Position numbers and translations under genes: made by a program. Below, one piece after another: positions 9,333 through 17,828 of a stretch of DNA of 64,000 nucleotides; position 1 is the stretch's first letter; the number at the start of each line of letters is the position of its first letter. The stretch is taken from NCBI GenBank assembly GCA_035529435.1, contig DATKWS010000154.1, positions 22,441-86,440 on the forward strand, given 5' to 3'. The notes beneath the pieces were generated by a model, which saw only the letters and a program-made list of their open reading frames with translations, did no database searches and was not told the DNA's origin. This DNA comes from DATKWS01 sp035529435. GTDB taxonomy: Bacteria; Krumholzibacteriota; Krumholzibacteriia; Krumholzibacteriales; Krumholzibacteriaceae.

Positions 9333-10451
9333 ATGCCGAACCGCATGCTGAATGTGCTCATCGTGGTGCTGCTGTCGTGTTCCGTCGTTGCGGAATGCGC
9401 CGTTCCCGGACGCGCCGCCGGCACGGCGCCGGAGATCAGGATGCCCGCCGATACGATCGGTTACGCGACGGACCCCGCGCAGATCGAGGCGGTGATCATG
9501 CTCGCCGACTCGCTCGAGGCGGATCGCTACGCGGCGAACGCGGAGCGATTTCCCCTGATGGGCGAACGGGGGATCGGCGGTGCCATCGCGCCGCACGACG
9601 ACTACCTGTATGCGGGACGCGTCTACGTGCACGCGCTGCGGGAGATCAGGACGCCTCTCGTAGTGCTGTTCGGCGTGTGCCACGCGGCGCGGCGGCGCGG
9701 ATTGCAGGGCAAGCTCGTATTCGATTCTTTCGATGCGTGGAAGGGCCCGTACGGTGATTGCCCGGTGTCTCCGCTGCGTGATGAGATCATCGATGCGCTT
9801 CCCCCGGAAATGGTGCTCGTCAGTAACGAGCTGCACGCCGGGGAGCATTCCCTCGAGGCGTTCGTGCCGCTTCTCCAGTACTACAACCGGAACGTCCGCA
9901 TCCTGCCCGTACTCGTCACGCGGCTCGAGGGACCGCTCTTCGCCGGGGCCGCCCGGCAGATGGCCGGCGTTCTGCATGAGGTGACGCGCAGGCACGGCAT
10001 GAAGCTGGGCGAGGATTACACGATTCTCATTTCGGCCGACTGCGTCCACTACGGCGATGACCGGTGGGACGGGAGGAATTACGCCCCGTTCGGTACGGAC
10101 CGTGAGGGGTACGAGAAGGCGGTCGAACAGGATCTGTCCATTGCACGCACGTGTCTCGCACGGACGGTGAGCAGGGAGTCGATCGCCTGTTTCAGGGAAC
10201 GGGTGGAGCGGGACGACCTCGAATGGCCGTACACGGTGACGTGGTGCGGCGTCTACTCGATCCCGTTCGGTCTCAGCGTGCTGCTCGGGGTGGTGGAACG
10301 TGCCGGGCGGGAACCGCCCACCGGGCACCTCCTGCGGTACGGTACGAGCATCGATCCGGGCCCGCTGCCGCTCGGTGAAACCGGCCTCGGCGTCACCAAC
10401 ATCAATACGTTGCGTCACTGGGTGGGGCATGCGGCAATCGGGTACTGGTGA
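9333..10451 (+). CDS. secreted Memo-family protein (AmmeMemoRadiSam B-like)
   Basis: 372 residues. An N-terminal signal peptide (about residues 1-29, ending ...GRAAG) is followed by a Memo-like domain: GAIAPHDDYLYAG corresponds to the family's APHAGY-type motif, then VVLFGVCH, the aspartate/His segment ISADCVHYGDD, and TWCGVYSIPFG, equivalent to the Cys-containing third metal motif. Memo proteins resemble extradiol dioxygenases and class III nitrilases. Most bacterial members are cytosolic and sit with AMMECR1 and radical SAM partners; neither is adjacent here and this copy is exported. GGAGGTG lies upstream of the ATG. Confidence 0.78.
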   Translation: MPNRMLNVLIVVLLSCSVVAECAVPGRAAGTAPEIRMPADTIGYATDPAQIEAVIMLADSLEADRYAANAERFPLMGERGIGGAIAPHDDYLYAGRVYVHALREIRTPLVVLFGVCHAARRRGLQGKLVFDSFDAWKGPYGDCPVSPLRDEIIDALPPEMVLVSNELHAGEHSLEAFVPLLQYYNRNVRILPVLVTRLEGPLFAGAARQMAGVLHEVTRRHGMKLGEDYTILISADCVHYGDDRWDGRNYAPFGTDREGYEKAVEQDLSIARTCLARTVSRESIACFRERVERDDLEWPYTVTWCGVYSIPFGLSVLLGVVERAGREPPTGHLLRYGTSIDPGPLPLGETGLGVTNINTLRHWVGHAAIGYW

Positions 10452-10512
10452 CGGGATGCGCCGCGGCTGTTATGTATTGGGGCTCGGCCCCCGTGCACCC
10501 TGCGGCTGTGAC

Positions 10513-10860
10513 TCAGGAGGGATCGAGCTCCAGCACATCCCCGGCACGTGTTCCGCTCTCGGCGAGGCAGTTGGAGGGGAGCTCGAGGACGCCGATCGCA
10601 TCGGGCACCTCGTCGGTGTAGCAGTTCGGAGGGAAGTTGCGCAGCACCTTGACGATCCGTCCCTCCCTGTCGAGGAACGCGATATCAACCGGCTGGTGAA
10701 TGCCGACCGTGTACACGGCGTGGCACGGCGTTATCCATACCCCGCAGTCATCGGGGATACCGCTTCGGTTCAGGAAATGGAGCGTCTCGCGAAAATGCGC
10801 GTTGAAGTTGAGAAGCGTCGTCGCGAGAAACGTGCCGCGGGTCCTGTTTCGTACCGACAT
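10513..10860 (-). CDS. DUF192 family protein
   Basis: 115 residues matching DUF192. The family pattern runs from the N-terminal strand with LHFLNRSGIP through a GVWITPC core, a TVGIHQPVDIAFLDREGRIV stretch, and a C-terminal VLELPSNCLAESGTRAGDVLEL. The function of the family is unknown; it often occurs in secreted or pilus-associated settings. This copy has no signal peptide. AGAGGAGC precedes the ATG. It starts 13 bases after the prepilin-peptidase-like gene, so the two are one transcription unit. Confidence 0.82.
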   Translation of the reverse strand: MSVRNRTRGTFLATTLLNFNAHFRETLHFLNRSGIPDDCGVWITPCHAVYTVGIHQPVDIAFLDREGRIVKVLRNFPPNCYTDEVPDAIGVLELPSNCLAESGTRAGDVLELDPS

Positions 10861-10873
10861 TCTCGGTGCTCCT

Positions 10874-11506
10874 CTACCAGGTGATTCCCAGCATCAAGAC
10901 GGCGATGACGGCGAGAGCGATTTTGCCCGGCCACGGGAGAATCTCACTTTGTGCCGGTGTGATCGAGATCGTTGCGTGCCCTCCGTGGGGGACACCGGGT
11001 TCTCCGAACGGCGCACCATCTCTGCTGTCGTCATCGAGCATGCGATGCGATTCCATCTCGACGAGGGAGGGTCGAATGATGCCGTGGTAGGGTGTCAACG
11101 GATAGAATGGCATGCCCTGGAAGAGGGATTCCGTCATGAACGTCGTGCGCGCTTTCAGGACATGCTGGACCAGAACGAAACCGGTGGCGATGCAATAGGC
11201 GAGCGCGAAATTGATCGGTCCCACGGCCGTGCCGATGACACAGGTCGTGAATATGTCGGCGCGCTTCATCCATCCAAGACGATGGAGCGGCAGCGCGAGG
11301 AGCGCCGCCGTTCCGGCGCCGGAAAGGCCGATCACGATGCCATTCATACCTTCCGTGACACTGTAGAGTGGCAGGGTCACGGCGATCGCAACCGCATTGA
11401 TGATCCCCTGGAGATTCGGTCTTTTCGATCTGTTGATCACCGCGGAAAAGACGAGAAAGACCGTAATGAGCCGGAGAACCGAACTGTCCGAAATCCAGAC
11501 TGACAT
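10874..11506 (-). CDS. prepilin-peptidase-like (A24/CpaA-fold) membrane protein, probably inactive
   Basis: 210 residues, with several transmembrane helices. The layout matches CpaA-type A24 peptidases: a first helix leading to INRSKRPNLQG where the family has a catalytic Asp followed by xxxxIPN, then two helices, then LGWMKRADIF where the family has GxGDVK, and a final helix opened by LPWPGKIALA. The first catalytic Asp appears replaced by Asn, and the GxGD motif is reduced to KRAD with only Asp kept. A hydrophilic insert with many Asp, Gly and His precedes the last helix. The start uses AAGGGGTGG; an ATG 17 codons upstream is less likely. It is co-transcribed with the DUF192 gene. Confidence 0.5.
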   Translation of the reverse strand: MSVWISDSSVLRLITVFLVFSAVINRSKRPNLQGIINAVAIAVTLPLYSVTEGMNGIVIGLSGAGTAALLALPLHRLGWMKRADIFTTCVIGTAVGPINFALAYCIATGFVLVQHVLKARTTFMTESLFQGMPFYPLTPYHGIIRPSLVEMESHRMLDDDSRDGAPFGEPGVPHGGHATISITPAQSEILPWPGKIALAVIAVLMLGITW

Positions 11507-11926
11507 TCGCGCCACCCCTTTGCACAGCCCTGATACGATCTTCCATCTACACAGCATAACAAGATGTATTCCTCATCTCGTCCCGCCGCGACACGCGATC
11601 GATGCCCATCGCTACGATTGCATCTTCATCGATTCAATCGTTTTATTTATAATGAGTTATATTTTAAGCTCCCGGCGTCGTATCCTGATGGAGGGGGAAG
11701 GCGTCACGGTGATTCCCGGTGCGGGATGGGTGGAAGTACCCAGTTCGAGCGGCGCCGGGCTGCCGGTGTGGGCCAAATCCCGTAGCCGCGAATCGAGAAG
11801 GATCGATGCGTGCGCGTCGTTTCCCGTACTGCTGTGTTGTTCCCTGTCGTGAATCGTCGCGGATGGTCGTGCATGCCGCCGCCGGTCGCCACGGCGCACC
11901 GCCGTCACCGTGATTTTGTGCGTTCA
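11507..11926. other. intergenic region without a clear gene
   Basis: About 420 bases between two minus-strand genes. An AT-rich patch at about 11630-11680 stands out from the GC-rich surroundings and could hold the promoter of the prepilin-peptidase-like gene. The GC-rich half (11690-11926) has overlapping short frames on both strands that look like compositional shadows. I see no RNA gene or repeat. Confidence 0.5.
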
Positions 11927-13270
11927 TTACTTCGTCGTACGCCCGCCGCGCGCCGATGCGGCCGTCGAGTATTCGTAGATCGTTCTGCTCTTGAAGATAA
12001 AGAACGCGAGGATGCCGCCGATGATGGCGGGGAGGGCGTAGTATGCGCCGAAGATACGGATCGTGATGATGATCGCAGCGATCGGAATGTTCATCGCGGC
12101 GCCGAGGATCGCGGCGACGCCGCAGGCGATGCAACTGTGGTAGGCCGGGGTCCCGGCGCCGAATCCGGACAGCGAGCTCATCAGTGCGCCGCTTCCCATC
12201 CCGAGGATGATCAGGGGGCCGGTGAATCCCCCGCTCATACCGCTCCCGACGGTCAGGGATGTGGCGGCGATCTTGACGAAAAGAACGATGACGAGGAACA
12301 GGGAGACGTGATCGCGGAGGAAGGGGTGCGTGACGACCGCCGCCGGGTCACCGCCCGCAACGGAGAAGAAAAAAGGCATCGATGTTCCGAGCGCCCACCG
12401 CGCGTGCAGGAGCCACGCAGCGGAGACGAGAATCCCCGCGATCGCGGCCCGTCCGGGCTGGCCGAACGGGAGGCGGTGGAATGCCCGGGAGGTTCTCTCG
12501 AACGAGATGATGAACAGCACGCCGAACGCACCGGCGACCACGGCCACGAGGAGGAGCCAGAGGGCGAGCGCGCCGGTCATGCTGAATGCGGGGGCCGCCA
12601 CACGGAAGATCGGTTCCTGGCCGAGCAGGTGGCGCGAGGCGGCGTACGCGACGCCGCCGGTCAGGATCGAGGGAAAGAGGTCGCTGTACCGGAGCGATTC
12701 CTTGCGGAGGATCTCCGCCGCGAAGAATCCGCCGCCGAGGGGTGCGTGGAAGATCGCGCTCACGGCACCGCTCACGCCGCAGATCGCGGCGATGCGGATA
12801 TCCTCCTCGCCGTGCAGCTTGAAGATCCGGCCGAGCAGGACGGTCGTGGAGCTCCCGGCGCCTGCGCAGATCCGGGCCAGGGGTCCCACGATCCCGCCGC
12901 TGCAGTACGATCCCAGTGTGACGATCGTGGCGGGGAATTTCAAGGCCGTCGCCGCGAGGCTCAACCGTCCCGTTCCCGCATTGACGCTCCGCAGGTAGGA
13001 GGGAATCCCCTCGCCGCCCGCTTCCGGCACCCGGCGGACAAGGAGCGTTCCGACGATAACGGCCCCCAGGAGCGGCACGATAAAAGGCGCACGGGGGATC
13101 CATCGGGGGGCCGCAGCCAGCCCCCACTCCAGCGTGATATTGAACAGGGCGACGATGAGCGCGCTGCACACGCCCGTCACGAGGGCGATGGCGATCCACC
13201 GCGCAAGGAGTATGAACGATTGCTGGATATCGCCGGATTTCTTCTGCTCGATGACTCTACTCCCGGCCAC
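11927..13270 (-). CDS. ClC family chloride channel or transporter
   Basis: 447 residues with the ClC layout of many helices in two inverted halves. Ion-path motifs: EGIPSYL (for GSGIP), CSGGIVGPLARI (for GKEGP) and SGGFTGPLIILG (for GxFxP), plus GVSGAVSAIFHAPLGG between them. The gating Glu of the GKEGP motif is replaced by Val, so this member may be a channel or uncoupled transporter. No C-terminal CBS domains are present. The start is a GTG without a clear ribosome site. It follows the glycosyltransferase gene by 50 bases on the same strand. Confidence 0.88.
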   Translation of the reverse strand: MAGSRVIEQKKSGDIQQSFILLARWIAIALVTGVCSALIVALFNITLEWGLAAAPRWIPRAPFIVPLLGAVIVGTLLVRRVPEAGGEGIPSYLRSVNAGTGRLSLAATALKFPATIVTLGSYCSGGIVGPLARICAGAGSSTTVLLGRIFKLHGEEDIRIAAICGVSGAVSAIFHAPLGGGFFAAEILRKESLRYSDLFPSILTGGVAYAASRHLLGQEPIFRVAAPAFSMTGALALWLLLVAVVAGAFGVLFIISFERTSRAFHRLPFGQPGRAAIAGILVSAAWLLHARWALGTSMPFFFSVAGGDPAAVVTHPFLRDHVSLFLVIVLFVKIAATSLTVGSGMSGGFTGPLIILGMGSGALMSSLSGFGAGTPAYHSCIACGVAAILGAAMNIPIAAIIITIRIFGAYYALPAIIGGILAFFIFKSRTIYEYSTAASARGGRTTK

Positions 13271-13320
13271 GTGTTTTTTCGTTTACATCGCGCCGCGGCG
13301 CCGGTCAGGCCTTCGAACCG

Positions 13321-14394
13321 CTACGGCCCGACACCGGCGATCCGCCGGAACGCTTGTTCGACACGCTCCATATTGGTTTCCCACAGGCCACGCTCGCGCA
13401 CGAGGCGCACGTTCCGTTCTCGGACCGATCGCGCGAGTTCGCGGTCCCGTATCATGTCGATTACGGCGCGGGCAAGGGCGGGACGGTCGCCGGGCGGGAA
13501 GAGGAGTCCGTTCACGCCGTCTTCGATCCATTCCCTGTTCGCCGGTATATCCGTCACGACCGGGGGGGCGCCGCAGGCCATCGCCTCGAGAAGGGAAACC
13601 GAGGTCGAATCCGATCGCGATGTCGATACGTAGACGGCGGCGGATTGGAGCACCGCGACGATGCTCTCCGTCGTCGTTCTCCCCTCGAATGCGATTCGGT
13701 CCTGCACTCCCCGCGCCGATGCGAGGTGCTCGAGGCGGTCCCGCGCGGGCCCCTCGCCGACCACGACGAACCGTGCGCCCGTATCTTCGACGATCTCCGG
13801 TGCGGCATCGATCAGGAGGTCGATATTGTAAATGGGATGGAGCTTGCGCGTGCTGACGACGATCGGCGCGCCGCGGTCCGGCGCGCCGCGGTCGCCGGCG
13901 GGGAGATGGAAAACGGCCGCGTCGATTCCGAAGTATGCCTTGAGAATCCTCTCCCGCGGCGCACCGATGTCGGACGCGATGCCGGAGAGCACGTCGGCGT
14001 CGGTCGTGACGAGATCGGCGCGGCGGATCGCGTACCGGATCTGCGTCCGGTGGAGAGGGGAGGAAGGGTAGTCGACGAGGAGGTCGGAACCGAGCGCCGA
14101 TACGGCGAACGGACGGTGCCCGCAGAGCGCGCCGAGCAGTCCGTACCCGCCGACGTACAGGGAGTTCACCAGCTCGGGCTGGAAATCGGCGAGGAGCTTT
14201 TTGACCGCACCGAGTGCCGCGAGGTATCCGAGCAGCTTTGTCGGCAGGTGCTTCGCCAGGCGCACCGAGGGGAAGGGGCATCCCGTCACATCCTCGAACG
14301 AGATCAGCAGCACTTCATGGCCCCGCCCGTGGAAGTAGGAGACCCAGCGCCTGACATGGTTCAACGAGCCGTCCCCGAGGAATGCCATCCGCAT
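13321..14394 (-). CDS. glycosyltransferase family 4
   Basis: About 357 residues with the GT-B fold. The N-terminal half begins MAFLGDGSLNHVRRWVSYF, a GT4 acceptor-domain start; the C-terminal half has STRKLHPIYNIDLLIDA, VVVGEGPARDRLE and the E-x7-E nucleotide-sugar motif in SVSLLEAMACGAPPVVT. It transfers a sugar to a lipid-linked or surface glycan at the cytosolic membrane face. GGGAGG is nine bases from the ATG used; a GTG three codons upstream is possible. No polysaccharide cluster is adjacent. Confidence 0.87.
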   Translation of the reverse strand: MRMAFLGDGSLNHVRRWVSYFHGRGHEVLLISFEDVTGCPFPSVRLAKHLPTKLLGYLAALGAVKKLLADFQPELVNSLYVGGYGLLGALCGHRPFAVSALGSDLLVDYPSSPLHRTQIRYAIRRADLVTTDADVLSGIASDIGAPRERILKAYFGIDAAVFHLPAGDRGAPDRGAPIVVSTRKLHPIYNIDLLIDAAPEIVEDTGARFVVVGEGPARDRLEHLASARGVQDRIAFEGRTTTESIVAVLQSAAVYVSTSRSDSTSVSLLEAMACGAPPVVTDIPANREWIEDGVNGLLFPPGDRPALARAVIDMIRDRELARSVRERNVRLVRERGLWETNMERVEQAFRRIAGVGP

Positions 14395-14587
14395 TCGCCA
14401 CACCCTCCCATGATTGAATAATACAAGCGGTTATAACAGAAAACGTGTTGAATGAATAGCATATAGTTACGGGGCGCCGGGCCGGGTGGGATCCTTCATG
14501 TGTAAGACGCACCGGCGCGTTTTTCCCCCGAGCATTTGACACCTCGCCCCACACCCGCTAGAATGTCCCGTTGGGAGTGTAGGGACA

Positions 14588-15952
14588 ATGAGCATATTCA
14601 ACGGCACACGGCTCACCGACGAGGCCTTCAAGCTCGATATCGACCGGATGCGGCGCGGCTGGTATTCGGACAAGTACTTCGAGAACAGCGTGCGCATGTA
14701 TGAGGAACTGGTCCGGCGCGGTTACTCGTTCCGGGGGCGCTCGCCCGCTCTCGAGACGCGGGGCATGCCGCCCGACGCCGTCTCGATCGGGGATATGGAG
14801 GTCGAGATGCAGTGGTTCACGCGGCGCCGGCCGTTCACGCTGGTGGCCGGCGTGGACAAGGCGCTCGCGATGATCCGTCACTGCGCCGGATACTTCGATG
14901 AACGGGACACCTTCGTCGAGACATACGGCCGTCTCGATATCGAGGCGGTCGAGGACGGCGTGAAGGTGCCGCACGAGGGCGGCCCGCTGCGGGTGTGGCC
15001 CGTGATGCGTGTGCGGGGACGGTACCGTGATTTCGCCATACTCGAGACTCCCACCCTCGGCGCATTGAGCCGGGCAAGCCGTATCGCAACGAACGTGTAC
15101 GAGGTGCTCGTTGCGGCTCGGGGCAAACCGGTCCTCTTCTTTCCGGCACGGTTCGATGCGCACGAGATCCAGGCGGCCGACGGGTACGCCTACGATATCG
15201 CCGTCCGGCGGTATGCGCTCGATACGGGCCGTGAAGTCGGCTCGTACGTTTCGACCGACGCGCAGGGGGACTGGTGGGGCGGCGCGGGGGGCGGCACCGT
15301 CGCCCATGCCGCGATCGCCTCCTTCCTCGGCGATACCGCCGAGCTGATGGTCGCCTTCGCCGAGACGCGGCCACCCGATGTGCCGCGGATTGCCCTTGTC
15401 GATTTTCATAACGACTCGGTCGGGGACTCGCTCGCCGTCCTGGAGGCGTTGTTCACCCGGTACCGGCGGTGCATCGATCGGGGCGACGAGACGGCGGCGA
15501 ACAGGTACCGGCTCTACGGCGTGCGTCTCGACACGAGCGGTTCGATGCGTGACGTGAGCGTGCCGGAGCTCGGTGACCCCTCGCGGGAGTGCGGGGTCAC
15601 GCCGGAGCTCGTGGTGATCGTGCGCACGGCCCTTGACAGGGCGTACGAGGGCTGGAACATCCCACCCTCCTGGCACGGGCGCGCCCGCGAGTACTGCCGC
15701 TCGGTGAAGATCGTCGCGACGGGCGGATTCGATCCGGAGCGGATCGGGGAATTCGAACGGCGCGGGGTCCCCGTCGATATCTACGGCGTCGGTTCGTGGC
15801 TGCTCTCATCGTGCAGGCGTTGCGGAACGAACAACGATTTTACCGCCGATGTGGTGCGTGTGCGGGTGAGCGAAGAGTGGATTCCGATGGCGAAGATCGG
15901 GCGGGCTCCGGGGGAGAATCCCGATCTGAGACCGGTTTCATTTCAGGAGTAG
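14588..15952 (+). CDS. pncB: nicotinate phosphoribosyltransferase
   Basis: 454 residues. The enzyme makes nicotinate mononucleotide from nicotinate and PRPP in NAD salvage. Family features: the N-terminal LTDEAFKLD, the E-T-P-T-L-G segment before the active-site strand, FPARFDAHEIQAADGYAYDIA, GGGTVAHAAIASFLGDT (equivalent of the GT-x-PHA motif), YGVRLDTSG, and KIVATGGFDPERI with the C-terminal GVGSWL loop for PRPP phosphate. A cysteine pair CRRCG follows this loop. GGGAGTGTAGGGAC precedes the ATG. A nicotinamidase-like gene 18 bases downstream completes a two-step salvage operon. Confidence 0.87.
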   Translation: MSIFNGTRLTDEAFKLDIDRMRRGWYSDKYFENSVRMYEELVRRGYSFRGRSPALETRGMPPDAVSIGDMEVEMQWFTRRRPFTLVAGVDKALAMIRHCAGYFDERDTFVETYGRLDIEAVEDGVKVPHEGGPLRVWPVMRVRGRYRDFAILETPTLGALSRASRIATNVYEVLVAARGKPVLFFPARFDAHEIQAADGYAYDIAVRRYALDTGREVGSYVSTDAQGDWWGGAGGGTVAHAAIASFLGDTAELMVAFAETRPPDVPRIALVDFHNDSVGDSLAVLEALFTRYRRCIDRGDETAANRYRLYGVRLDTSGSMRDVSVPELGDPSRECGVTPELVVIVRTALDRAYEGWNIPPSWHGRAREYCRSVKIVATGGFDPERIGEFERRGVPVDIYGVGSWLLSSCRRCGTNNDFTADVVRVRVSEEWIPMAKIGRAPGENPDLRPVSFQE

Positions 15953-15970
15953 AGGCACGGAGGGGGGATC

Positions 15971-16681
15971 ATGAACGAGGAGTCGTTATCCGAGAGGTCG
16001 GAGCCGTTTGTGCGGTGGCTCGGTGTATGGCGGGATGGTCTCGACCGCCGATCGTTCGCCGCGGCGGTTCCGGAATCCGGCGCCGCCGCGGTCATGTCGG
16101 TCGATCTGATCAACGGATTTTGCTACGAGGGTCCGCTGGCGAGCCCGCGTGTCGCGGCCATCGTGCCGGCGGTGGTGGCGCTCTTCGAAACGGCCCATGC
16201 CGCGGAGGTGAACCGTTTTCTCCTCTTCCAGGACACCCACGGCGATGAGGCTTCCGAGTTCGACGCGTTCGGTCCACACTGCATCGCCGGCACGCGTCAG
16301 GCGGAGACGATCCCCGCGCTGGCCGCACTTCCATTCTCCGGCCTGTTCCGCATCGTCGGGAAGAACTCCCTATCCCCGGCGAGCGGGACGATCCTCGATG
16401 AGTGGATCGATTCGCACGGAGAAATCGATCATTTCATCGTCGTCGGTGACTGTACGGACCTCTGCGTCTACCAGCTCGCCATGCATCTCAGGCTCACCGC
16501 GAACGCCGCGAATATACGCCGCACCGTCATCGTGCCGGCCGATTGTGTCGAGACGTACGACATGCAGGTCGAATGGGCGGGCGAGATGGGGGTCCTTCCG
16601 CACGACGGCGGGTTGCTCCACACGCTGTTTTTGTATCATCTCGCGTTGAACGGCGTCGAGATCATCGCCGGCATCGATTGA
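15971..16681 (+). CDS. isochorismatase-fold cysteine hydrolase, probable nicotinamidase
   Basis: 236 residues with the catalytic triad of the family: Asp in VMSVDLINGF, Lys in VGKNSLSP and Cys in VVGDCTDLCVYQ. The FQDTHG segment fits the metal-binding site of nicotinamidases (Asp and His). It would hydrolyse nicotinamide to nicotinate, the substrate of the phosphoribosyltransferase encoded just upstream, which is the main reason to prefer nicotinamidase over other cysteine hydrolases. GGAGGGGGG precedes the ATG. Confidence 0.82.
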   Translation: MNEESLSERSEPFVRWLGVWRDGLDRRSFAAAVPESGAAAVMSVDLINGFCYEGPLASPRVAAIVPAVVALFETAHAAEVNRFLLFQDTHGDEASEFDAFGPHCIAGTRQAETIPALAALPFSGLFRIVGKNSLSPASGTILDEWIDSHGEIDHFIVVGDCTDLCVYQLAMHLRLTANAANIRRTVIVPADCVETYDMQVEWAGEMGVLPHDGGLLHTLFLYHLALNGVEIIAGID

Positions 16682-16839
16682 TCGCTCACGGTCATCCCTG
16701 CGGCCGTCGAGTGATCACGTACCGGCCGCGCGGCCGAAGCGAAGTATAATTACGTTTGACCGGCCGGTGTCCGAGGCGTAACTTGAACGTGTTTCGAAGG
16801 AACGACAGAGCCACAGGTTATCTGAGAGGAGGCGGTAAC

Positions 16840-17184
16840 ATGGATTGCAGGCAGAATCTGCTGGATGCATTCCAGGCGTGCGGTGAGGCGGCTGTTCTGT
16901 ACCGCGGCCAGAACATCCTGATGGCGAACGAGAACTTCGCATCGCTCTTCGGGCGTACCGTTGATGAGTGCGCGGGGCTGCCTATTCTCGAGATATGTCA
17001 CAACGAGTCGATCGAGATGATTCAGGACTACATACGACGGCGTGCCCTCGGCAACCACGATCTCCCATCCTCGTACGAGGCGACGTTCCGGACCCCGAGC
17101 GAACCGAAGACGATCATGCATCTCACGGTGGTCAAGTTGAGGAATGTCGAGGGAGCATTGGTCCTCTTCAACAAGAAGGAATAA
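16840..17184 (+). CDS. single PAS-domain protein
   Basis: 114 residues forming one PAS fold: LLDAFQACGEAAVLYRG, then ANENFASLFGRTVDECAGL (the PAS core), then a helix and the C-terminal strands LTVVKLRNVEGALVLFNKKE. No output domain is present, so it probably senses or binds a partner encoded elsewhere. The start is set by AGAGGAGG a few bases upstream of this ATG; the reading frame extends 28 codons further up without a ribosome site. Its partner is unknown; the next gene downstream is on the other strand. Confidence 0.7.
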   Translation: MDCRQNLLDAFQACGEAAVLYRGQNILMANENFASLFGRTVDECAGLPILEICHNESIEMIQDYIRRRALGNHDLPSSYEATFRTPSEPKTIMHLTVVKLRNVEGALVLFNKKE

Positions 17185-17211
17185 CGGTTCCACCGCCGGA
17201 GCCGGGCGCCG

Positions 17212-17745
17212 CTACATGAATTTCGCGCTGAAGCCGCCGTACACCTTGAGCGAATCTCCGTCGTGGTATTCGCTGCCGAGAACGGCCTCGATCGAGAACT
17301 GCACGATTCCCGGAACGCCGCATCCCACATCCTCGAACAGGATCCATCCGTGCGACTCGGGCTGTGCGGTCGAGATCTCGTTCGGTGTATCGAGGACGAA
17401 GATGTCGACGCCGGACGGCTCGTTCCAAACATAGTAATTGGAAAAGTCGATTTTCTCGCCCGGCCCGATGTCGTCGAGGACGGCGCGCAGGCTCCAGTAA
17501 TTGCCGCCGCCGTCCCATCACCTGATATGCAACGTCCGGGTGGGGACTTCTCCCTGTTCCCACGGCCCGCACCAGATCGACACGTGCGGCTCGAAACCGA
17601 TACGGGATCCGTCCGTCCGTTCGAAAACGAGGGTATTCTCGACGGAAAAAGAATTGCCCGGACCGTTCGAATCATCGCTGCACCCGCCGATCGCCATGGC
17701 CGCGATAAAGCCCGTGATCAATATGATCGTGGATATTCGCCGCAT
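17212..17745 (-). pseudogene. exported lipoprotein interrupted by an in-frame TGA
   Basis: One frame runs from ATG at 17745 to TAG at 17212 and is broken by a single TGA at 17518-17520. The first 75 residues have a signal peptide with lipobox-like AIGGC and then GFEPHVSIWCGPW; after TGA the same frame resumes at once with WDGGGNYWSLRAVLDD and runs 101 residues, ending GFSAKFM. Codon use and protein character are coherent on both sides, while the other two frames over this stretch give low-quality translations. TGA is a normal stop in neighbouring genes, so a nonsense mutation (for example CGA to TGA) or a sequencing error is more likely than recoding. Confidence 0.65.
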
Positions 17746-17828
17746 CGCCTGATCTACTCCCGAATAGGATATCGATTCCGCTCTACTGCTTGATTCGCCG
17801 TCGAGTCTAACGGTAGGCCGTTTACGAA

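Noticed and set aside
11810..13633. 607-codon plus-strand frame over the ClC gene
   Set aside because: Arg/Glu/Asp/Gly-rich translation without domains; the minus strand is a clear ClC protein.
17518..17520. Recoding of TGA as selenocysteine or another amino acid
   Set aside because: No SECIS-like hairpin recognised downstream and TGA ends many intact genes here; a nonsense mutation is simpler.
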